Assembly (NCBI GenBank): GCA_030613745.1
Contig: JAUWLK010000014.1
Location: 1 to 21,228, forward strand
DNA from: Flavobacteriaceae bacterium
GTDB taxonomy: Bacteria > Bacteroidota > Bacteroidia > Flavobacteriales > Flavobacteriaceae
Reading direction: 5' to 3'
DNA: 21,228 nt
The position numbers and the translations under genes are program-made. The notes beneath the pieces are model-generated. The model was not told where the DNA came from, searched no databases, and saw only the letters and a list, made by a program, of their open reading frames with translations. Shown in pieces: positions 8,146 through 13,387 of this stretch. The stretch's first letter is position 1. Every line of letters starts with the position of its first letter.

Positions 8146-8157
8146 TGATCTGCATCA
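8146..8157. promoter_or_regulatory. FNR-type palindrome, proximal site of left pair
   Basis: TTGAT-CTGC-ATCAT is one base from the full FNR consensus TTGATNNNNATCAA. It is centred at 8151.5, which is 29.5 bp before the -7 element at 8181 and about -42 from the predicted start. That is the class II activator position, touching the -33 box. Confidence 0.62.
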
Positions 8158-8188
8158 TTGTTTAGTATATTTATGATATCTAAATTTG
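8158..8188 (+). promoter_or_regulatory. Flavobacterial promoter downstream of the left FNR-type pair
   Basis: TTG at 8158-8160, a 20-nt spacer, then TAAATTTG at 8181-8188: a perfect TTG-N20-TANNTTTG promoter. Predicted transcription start is near 8194. It points toward hpf-nrdJ, whose start codon is more than 550 nt downstream, so the product is either a very long leader or a small RNA ending at one of the hairpins at 8395-8422 and 8582-8612. Confidence 0.6.
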
Positions 8189-8270
8189 TACCATTAAATA
8201 TTAAAATGTTCATTGATTTCATTATCTTAATTAAATAACTCCAAAAAAATAGGTCTTTATTGTTGCAAAA

Positions 8271-8282
8271 TGATTTAGATCA
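8271..8282. promoter_or_regulatory. Third FNR-type palindrome, single
   Basis: TGAT-TTAG-ATCA, a perfect 14-bp dyad with flanking bases (ATGATTTAGATCAT). The nearest -7-like motif, TAATTTTA at 8317, is one helical turn further away than in the two paired promoters and has one mismatch. Its role is therefore less clear. Confidence 0.45.
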
Positions 8283-8394
8283 TGGAGGGTTTGAGATGTT
8301 ATTATATGATTGATTATAATTTTAGTATGATTTTAGCGATAAGATGATATGATAAGTTGTTTGAAAGTTATAGAAAACAAATTGATCTTTTCAG

Positions 8395-8422
8395 GAAACA
8401 GGAGGTTTCGGCTTCCTGTTTC
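8395..8422 (+). terminator. Hairpin 1 with UUCG loop
   Basis: GAAACAGGA pairs with TCCTGTTTC over 9 bp. The stem can continue through G-U, G-C and U-G pairs to a UUCG tetraloop (8407-8410). Only TATTATC follows, not a good U-tract, so it may be a terminator, a processing site or a protein-binding hairpin. Confidence 0.5.
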
Positions 8423-8581
8423 TATTATCAATTGCAATGAAATATGAAAAAATATCTCTGTTGTAAAAAAATAGAGGTATGCATGAAGAGTTTAATAATA
8501 TGGTTTAATCAGGTTAATTTTTGATATTAATACCATCAAGGTTATTTTAAAGTTAAACTATAATATTAACTTCTTCAAAAG

Positions 8582-8612
8582 GAAACAGGGAATTTAAAAA
8601 CTTCCCTGTTTC
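8582..8612 (+). terminator. Hairpin 2, related to hairpin 1
   Basis: GAAACAGGGAA and TTCCCTGTTTC form a perfect 11-bp stem with a 9-nt loop, followed by TATTTAAATA. The outer eight bases, GAAACAGG/CCTGTTTC, are the same as in hairpin 1. Arms of the two hairpins could therefore pair with each other as alternatives. Confidence 0.55.
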
Positions 8613-8750
8613 TATTTAAATACACTTCTTTAATAATATCAATACCTTAAAGTATAATTTTAATTTGTAAGATTTTGAATATAATTGGTAATTTAATTTA
8701 GAATAACTATATTGAAATCAATACATTAACAATTTGTAATACCTTATAAT

Positions 8751-9053
8751 ATGGAAATTAACATTCAATTTGTAAAAATGCCAACTAGTGAACATATGGA
8801 AACATTTGTTCTAAAAGAATTAGAAAAACTAGATAAAAAATATGAAAGGATTATTAAAACTGATGTATTTTTTAAGCTTGAAAAAGATCCAAAAGGAAAA
8901 GGAAAAATTTGTGATATTCAATTAAGCCTACCAGGTCCTAGAATTTTTGCTTCTTCTAATAAAGAAAGTTTTGAAGCTGCTACAGATGAAACAATTCGTG
9001 ATTTAAAAAAGCAACTTAAAAAGCGGAAAAGCGAAATGAAACCTCATATATAA
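8751..9053 (+). CDS. hpf: Ribosome hibernation promoting factor (HPF/YfiA family)
   Basis: This 100-residue short-form HPF/RaiA-family protein has the S30AE-like layout: strand MEINIQFVKM, a helix HMETFVLKELEKLDKKY, strands around TDVFFKLEKD and CDIQLSLPGPRIFASS, and the helix ESFEAATDETIRDLKKQLKKRK ending in a basic patch. The family binds the decoding site of idle 30S subunits and stores ribosomes during stationary phase or energy shortage. The extra C-terminal dimerisation domain of long HPF is absent. It is 9 nt upstream of the class II reductase, so the two form one operon. The FNR-type sites upstream suggest induction by low oxygen. Confidence 0.9.
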   Translation: MEINIQFVKMPTSEHMETFVLKELEKLDKKYERIIKTDVFFKLEKDPKGKGKICDIQLSLPGPRIFASSNKESFEAATDETIRDLKKQLKKRKSEMKPHI

Positions 9054-9062
9054 GAGTTTAAG

Positions 9063-10784
9063 ATGGCTGATTTGACAAAAAATGCTAGAGAAATTCTAAA
9101 TGACCGTTATCTATTAAAAGATAATAAAGGCAATATTGTTGAAACAGCCAATCAACTTTTTAGGCGTGTTGCAAAATTTGTTGCAACGGCAGAAAGTAAA
9201 AATAAATCAACTTGGGAAAAGCAATTTTTTCAAGTAATGAATAATCTTGATTTTCTGCCCAATTCACCAACACTAATGAATGCAGGAATAATTAAAGGGC
9301 AATTAAGTGCATGCTTTGTATTACCCGTTAATGATAGTTTAGACAATATTTTTACTACGTTAAAAAATGCAGCAATAATTCATCAAAGTGGTGGTGGAAC
9401 AGGGTTTAACTTCTCCAGGCTTAGGCCAAAAAATGATAGAGTTACATCTTCATATGGTACTTCTTCGGGACCAATTGCCTTTATAAAAATTTTTGATGTA
9501 GCCACAGAAAATGTAAAGCAAGGTGGAAAACGCAGAGGTGCTAATATGGGTATTCTAAATATTGAACATCCTGATATAGAGGATTTTATCACATCGAAAT
9601 CCGATAAAAAACAACTTCAAAATTTTAATATTTCTGTAGGGGTAACTGATGACTTCATGGAAGCAGTTAAGAACAATCTAAATTGGAAACTTATCAATCA
9701 GAGAACACTTAAAGTTAAAAAACAACTAAAAGCAACCCTATTATGGCAACATATTACTGAAGAAGCTTGGAGAACAGGAGATCCCGGAGTACTTTTTTTA
9801 GACACTATTAATGATGACAATCCTACACCAAATTTGGGAAGAATTGAAAGCACCAATCCTTGTGGTGAAGTTCCGTTATTAGATTTTGAAAGTTGCAACC
9901 TTGGTTCAATAAATTTGTCTCATATGGTGACAAGTGATGAAAATGAAATCGAAATAAACTGGCATAAATTAGCCTCAACAATAAAGACAGCTATTCGCTT
10001 TTTAGATAATATCATAAGTGTCAATCACTATTTATTGCCTGAAACAAGATTGATTACCCAAAAAAATAGGAAAATTGGATTAGGCGTAATGGGTTGGGCA
10101 GAAATGCTTATCCAACTTGAAATTCCTTATGCATCAATAGAAGCTGTTGAACTAGGAAATAAAATAATGAAATTTATTAAAGAAAAAAGTTATGAGACAT
10201 CAGCAAAATTGGCTGAAGAAAAAGGAGAGTTTCCTGAATGGAAGAATAGTAAACATTTTAATAACATACCTCTTCGAAATGCAACATGCAATAGTATTGC
10301 CCCAACAGGAACTATTTCTGTAATTGCTGATACTTCATATTCAATTGAACCTCTATTTGCATTGGCATATAAACGTGCAGGTATTCTTAATGGTAAAAAT
10401 CAAACAGAAGTAAATAAACTACTCAAAAATAAAATGAAAACTCTTGGATTATGGAATGAAACTATAAAACAAACCATTTTTGAAACAGGGAGTATTAGAG
10501 AAATAGATACTATTCCCGACAGTATTAAAAAACTTTTTGAAACAAGTTTAGAAATAACATGGAAATATCATTTATTACATCAAAAGGCATTTCAAAGATA
10601 TACTGATAATGCAGTATCAAAAACTATAAATTTACCTGAAAAAACTTCCGTTAAAGAAATAGCTAAAATTTATTGGACTGCTTGGGAATATAAACTTAAA
10701 GGAATTACAATTTATCGCTATGGAAGCAGAAATGAACAGGTGCTTCAAAAATGTAATTTCAATATTTTAAATAACTGTCAATAA
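9063..10784 (+). CDS. nrdJ: Adenosylcobalamin-dependent (class II) ribonucleotide reductase
   Basis: It makes deoxyribonucleotides without oxygen, using adenosylcobalamin to generate the active-site thiyl radical. Catalytic residues are recognisable. C84 (LSACFVLP) and C278 (ESCNLGSIN) would form the substrate-reducing pair. N265, C267 and E269 in NPCGE would be the radical site. The 11-residue spacing C267-C278 equals that of the Thermotoga enzyme (C322-C333). Other family motifs are SGGGTGFNFSRLRP, GGKRRGANMG, APTGTISVIADTSYSIEP and the C-terminal GITIYRYGSRNEQVL. At 573 residues it is shorter than many NrdJ proteins: there is no N-terminal ATP-cone and the tail ends in C-x8-C (KCNFNILNNCQ) instead of a long CxxC-rich extension. 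Its stop is 5 nt from the stop of the converging phosphoribosyltransferase gene. Its role here is inferred to be DNA repair or maintenance under anoxia. Confidence 0.93.
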   Translation: MADLTKNAREILNDRYLLKDNKGNIVETANQLFRRVAKFVATAESKNKSTWEKQFFQVMNNLDFLPNSPTLMNAGIIKGQLSACFVLPVNDSLDNIFTTLKNAAIIHQSGGGTGFNFSRLRPKNDRVTSSYGTSSGPIAFIKIFDVATENVKQGGKRRGANMGILNIEHPDIEDFITSKSDKKQLQNFNISVGVTDDFMEAVKNNLNWKLINQRTLKVKKQLKATLLWQHITEEAWRTGDPGVLFLDTINDDNPTPNLGRIESTNPCGEVPLLDFESCNLGSINLSHMVTSDENEIEINWHKLASTIKTAIRFLDNIISVNHYLLPETRLITQKNRKIGLGVMGWAEMLIQLEIPYASIEAVELGNKIMKFIKEKSYETSAKLAEEKGEFPEWKNSKHFNNIPLRNATCNSIAPTGTISVIADTSYSIEPLFALAYKRAGILNGKNQTEVNKLLKNKMKTLGLWNETIKQTIFETGSIREIDTIPDSIKKLFETSLEITWKYHLLHQKAFQRYTDNAVSKTINLPEKTSVKEIAKIYWTAWEYKLKGITIYRYGSRNEQVLQKCNFNILNNCQ

Positions 10785-10789
10785 GAGTT

Positions 10790-11434
10790 TTATGGATTTG
10801 AATAATTTACATTCGCTTCTCTTAATAATTCTATTACTACCTCATCATTAACTTGATTAAAGTCTCTGTAAAATTGCCCAACTGCACGAAAATCTCTTGG
10901 TATAAGCAAACAAATAGTTTCAGTAACGGATGATAATTCTTTTATTTTTTTTATTGCTGAAGGAGGTGCAACAGGTAATGCAACAATAATTTGTGAAGGC
11001 TGTTCTTGTTGAATAAGTTTAATGCTAGAAATTATTGTATTTCCAGTGGCAACACCATCATCTACAATAATAACTATTAGATCTTTAAGTTTTAAAGGTA
11101 CTTTATTATCATAATACCATTTATAACGTTGTTTTAGTATTTCTCTAATACGTTCAGTTTCTTCTTCTATATATATTTTAGAAACATTAATAGCAGCATC
11201 ACTTAAAATTCTGCTTTTTAAAGTTACAGCACCTATAGCATATTCTTTATGAGATGGATACCCTATTTTTTTAGATAGCACTATTTCTAAGGGTAAATTT
11301 AATTTTTTAGCAACAACATATCCTACAGGAACACCTCCTCTTGGAATTGCAACAATTACAGCATCTTTATTATTACTAAACTTTATTAATTTTTCAGCTA
11401 GTAAACTACCTGTATCTTCCCTATTTGTAAACAT
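10790..11434 (-). CDS. Phosphoribosyltransferase-domain protein
   Basis: This 214-residue type I phosphoribosyltransferase fold carries the PRPP-binding loop VIIVDDGVATGNT (residues 121-133), an N-terminal PRGGVPVG loop and the LPLEIVLSKKIGYP segment found in stand-alone proteins of this group. The base or acceptor is unknown; it is not a recognisable apt, hpt or pyrE enzyme. It is the last gene of a four-gene minus-strand operon, 15 nt after the hydrolase gene, and converges tail to tail on nrdJ. Together with the hydrolase it corresponds to the two halves of the M. tuberculosis DosR-regulated fusion Rv0571c, which supports a physical or pathway link between the two proteins. Confidence 0.88.
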   Translation of the reverse strand: MFTNREDTGSLLAEKLIKFSNNKDAVIVAIPRGGVPVGYVVAKKLNLPLEIVLSKKIGYPSHKEYAIGAVTLKSRILSDAAINVSKIYIEEETERIREILKQRYKWYYDNKVPLKLKDLIVIIVDDGVATGNTIISSIKLIQQEQPSQIIVALPVAPPSAIKKIKELSSVTETICLLIPRDFRAVGQFYRDFNQVNDEVVIELLREANVNYSNP

Positions 11435-11449
11435 TGTAACACAATTTTT

Positions 11450-12097
11450 CTATATATTCAAGTATTTATCAAACCAATCACTAGTATGTTTAGCTACAAT
11501 TTCTAGTTTTCCGGGTTCTGAAAATAAGTGTGAAGCCCCTTCAATAATTTTTAGTTCGCAAATTCCACTTATTTCTGCCTGAGCCTTTTTATTTAATTCA
11601 ATAACCATATGATCGTTACCACCAACCAATAAAAGGGTAGGTATTTTTATTTTAAATAATGTTTTCATTGCAAGGTCAGGACGACCACCTCTTGATACTA
11701 TGGCTTTAACTCTTTTGTCTAATTGAGCGGCTGCACTTAAAGCAGAAGCAGCACCTGTACTCGAACCAAAGTATCCTATTGGGAAATGCTTTGTCTCATC
11801 GTATTTACTAATCCACTTTGTTACTTTTAATAGTCGTTTTGTAAGAAGTTCAATATTAAACCGATTTTCGTAGGTTAAATCTTCTTGCTCTGTTAGTAAA
11901 TCAAAAAGTAAACTAGAAAACCCTTGTTCAAATAATAAATGAGCAACATAATTATTTCTAGTGCTTAATCTGCTACTACCACTACCATGTGAAAATAATA
12001 TAATTCCTTTACTATTATCTGCTAGCCTTAGATTTCCTTTTAAACTAAAAGAGTCTATATGAATTTCTATTTCTTTGTATGTATCAGTAGTATTCAT
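11450..12097 (-). CDS. Dienelactone-hydrolase-like alpha/beta hydrolase
   Basis: This is a 215-residue cytoplasmic alpha/beta hydrolase. The putative triad is Ser113 in GSSTG (GYFGSSTGAASAL), Asp162 in LLVGGNDHMV and His190 in EGASHLF. The oxyanion region is FSHGSGSSRLSTRNN. This pattern is typical of the stress-associated dienelactone-hydrolase-like proteins that are encoded beside or fused to phosphoribosyltransferases. The natural substrate is unknown. It lies 17 nt after the DUF2267 gene and 15 nt before the phosphoribosyltransferase gene, in the operon running from 13190 to 10790. Confidence 0.88.
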   Translation of the reverse strand: MNTTDTYKEIEIHIDSFSLKGNLRLADNSKGIILFSHGSGSSRLSTRNNYVAHLLFEQGFSSLLFDLLTEQEDLTYENRFNIELLTKRLLKVTKWISKYDETKHFPIGYFGSSTGAASALSAAAQLDKRVKAIVSRGGRPDLAMKTLFKIKIPTLLLVGGNDHMVIELNKKAQAEISGICELKIIEGASHLFSEPGKLEIVAKHTSDWFDKYLNI

Positions 12098-12114
12098 GAT
12101 TGTGTTTTTAGAAT

Positions 12115-12561
12115 TTAAAACATGACATTATGATAAATCATAGATTTAAGATCTTTAGGTAGTTCAGTTCTAATATCTTCTAATTCACCTAAAGAGACGT
12201 ATTTACGTAACATTATAAATGTTGTTAGGATATAATTTTCTGCAATATCGTCAGATTCAAAATCGTAAATGGATGTGTTTCCATTAAATTCTCTAACCAA
12301 ATCAATAAATTCAGTCATATTTTTAATTTTTTTCTTTTTACCTGATGACCATCTGTTTACGTAAACTGCTTTTAAAAACATAGGAAATTGAGCAATTAAT
12401 TGTAATGATTCTTCTATTGAAATTATTTCACGCAATCCATGTAAAATGGAAGACAGAATACGTCCGGCTTTATCGGTGTCACCATCAATATTTAATTTTT
12501 TTGTGTACTCTTTCAGAAAAGTATTTGCTTCTGATGCAAATTGATTAAAATTAAGTGCCAT
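12115..12561 (-). CDS. DUF2267 domain protein
   Basis: This 148-residue soluble, helical protein has the DUF2267 signature in its first half: AGRILSSILHGLREIISIEESLQLIAQFPMFLKAVYVNRW. The second half carries another helical segment (ENYILTTFIMLRKYVSLGELEDIRTELPKDL). No enzymatic residues or signal peptide are evident. DUF2267 proteins have no settled function and are often encoded among stress genes. It is the second gene of the operon, 17 nt after the WG-repeat gene and 17 nt before the hydrolase gene. Confidence 0.78.
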   Translation of the reverse strand: MALNFNQFASEANTFLKEYTKKLNIDGDTDKAGRILSSILHGLREIISIEESLQLIAQFPMFLKAVYVNRWSSGKKKKIKNMTEFIDLVREFNGNTSIYDFESDDIAENYILTTFIMLRKYVSLGELEDIRTELPKDLKSMIYHNVMF

Positions 12562-12578
12562 AATATTATATTTTTATG

Positions 12579-13190
12579 TTAAAACTCATAAATATTCCAC
12601 TTTTTCTCGTCGGTTGTTTTTACAGCAATTAAATGTGGTGCTATAAATTTTGAATAAAAAAACGGTGGGGTTTTATCTTTTGACTTAATATAATTTCTGG
12701 CATTATCTAAAAGTTTTATAGTTTTCCCAGAAGTGTCAATAATATATTCTTTTAAAGTGTTAGAAACTACATTTTTACCCAATACTTTGTTAAAACCTAC
12801 AATTTCCTTTTCAACGGTTATTACAACTGCATAGCCATCTTTAAAGTTTGAAGCATTTATATATTGAGGTGCTATAATTTCATTGCCATTTTTATCAATA
12901 TATCCATAATGATATACCCCTTCAATTAATTTTCTAATTAAACACATTCCTTCACTAAATACTGGATATGTATCAGAAATAATTCCTGTTTCATATTTAC
13001 AGCAAACCAGATCATCTCTAAAATCTATTACTTTTATACCTTTTCTATTAATAAATGCCCACTGATCACCTTTTTTAATAGCTGAAAATTCTTCATAAAA
13101 TGGTGAAATATCATCAACATTTTCTATAATTTGTGCATATCCAAACGACTGCATAGCTAAGCAAATAATTAAAACTACTAGATTTTTCAT
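12579..13190 (-). CDS. Secreted WG-repeat protein, first gene of the minus-strand operon
   Basis: This 203-residue protein has an N-terminal signal peptide (about residues 1-19, MKNLVVLIICLAMQSFGYA, then Q). Degenerate WG repeats follow: KKGDQWAFINRKGIKVID, then YHYGYIDKNGNEIIAPQY, then a weaker YIIDTSGKTIKLL near the C-terminus. WG repeats form beta structures with suspected protein-binding roles. No enzymatic motif is visible. The ATG lies about 23 nt after the predicted start of the promoter at 13220-13250, which carries two FNR-type sites. This gene is therefore the most directly regulated of the four. Why an exported protein shares an operon with cytoplasmic stress enzymes is unclear. 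Confidence 0.72.
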   Translation of the reverse strand: MKNLVVLIICLAMQSFGYAQIIENVDDISPFYEEFSAIKKGDQWAFINRKGIKVIDFRDDLVCCKYETGIISDTYPVFSEGMCLIRKLIEGVYHYGYIDKNGNEIIAPQYINASNFKDGYAVVITVEKEIVGFNKVLGKNVVSNTLKEYIIDTSGKTIKLLDNARNYIKSKDKTPPFFYSKFIAPHLIAVKTTDEKKWNIYEF

Positions 13191-13219
13191 AATATTATAT
13201 ATTTAATTTTCAAATAATA

Positions 13220-13250
13220 TAAATATACTGATTGTTTGAATTTTATAGAA
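13220..13250 (-). promoter_or_regulatory. Promoter of the WG-DUF2267-hydrolase-phosphoribosyltransferase operon
   Basis: Read on the minus strand, TATATTTA (13227-13220) differs from TANNTTTG at one base. The -33 position is TTC (13250-13248) instead of TTG, with a 20-nt spacer. Weak basal boxes under a well-placed activator site are typical of a promoter that needs its activator. Predicted start is near 13213. Confidence 0.5.
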
Positions 13251-13262
13251 TGATATTCATCA
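13251..13262. promoter_or_regulatory. FNR-type palindrome, proximal site of right pair
   Basis: TGAT-ATTC-ATCA, with one further base matching the FNR consensus on one side. It is centred at 13256.5, which is 29.5 bp before the first base of the -7 element. That is exactly the spacing seen at the left promoter. Confidence 0.6.
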
Positions 13263-13272
13263 ATAGAAACAT

Positions 13273-13284
13273 TGATTATCATCA
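13273..13284. promoter_or_regulatory. FNR-type palindrome, distal site of right pair
   Basis: TTGAT-TATC-ATCAT, one base from the full FNR consensus. It is centred 22 bp further upstream than the proximal site, the same centre-to-centre distance as in the left pair. Confidence 0.6.
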
Positions 13285-13333
13285 TGTTTGGATATTAATG
13301 AGTTGTTTTAATCAATCTTAAACAACATCAGTT

Positions 13334-13364
13334 TTGTAATTGTTTTTTCATTTTTATATCTTCG
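13334..13364 (+). promoter_or_regulatory. Putative recG promoter
   Basis: TTG at 13334-13336, a 20-nt spacer and TATCTTCG at 13357-13364, one mismatch from TANNTTTG. The predicted start near 13371 leaves a leader of about 17 nt to the ATT codon proposed as the recG start. Confidence 0.45.
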
Positions 13365-13387
13365 TAAATAAGTAAAAAAAATATAAA

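Larger units (their letters stand above)
8189..8750 (+). other. Long gap before hpf: candidate structured leader or small RNA
   Basis: There is no open frame longer than about 17 codons that I would defend; the small ones (10 codons at 8206) look fortuitous. What the stretch does hold is a promoter at its left end, a third FNR-type box (8271-8282), and two hairpins with nearly the same stem sequence (8395-8422, 8582-8612). A weaker dyad lies at 8710-8723 just before hpf. I see no tRNA or recognised riboswitch. Whether it is a leader of hpf or one or two separate small RNAs is undecided. Confidence 0.35.

Noticed and set aside
8121..8180. Small ORF of about 17 codons (MMTIMFF...) after mlaD
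   Set aside because: It is formed by the two FNR-type palindromes themselves and ends in the promoter; no coding character.
8206..8238. 10-codon ORF just after the predicted start at 8194
   Set aside because: Too short and A/T-biased to distinguish from chance.
8710..8723. Dyad TATTGAAATCAATA before hpf as a sixth FNR-type box
   Set aside because: The spacer between half-sites is 2 nt, not 4, so it does not fit the TGAT-N4-ATCA pattern; may be coincidence in A/T-rich DNA.
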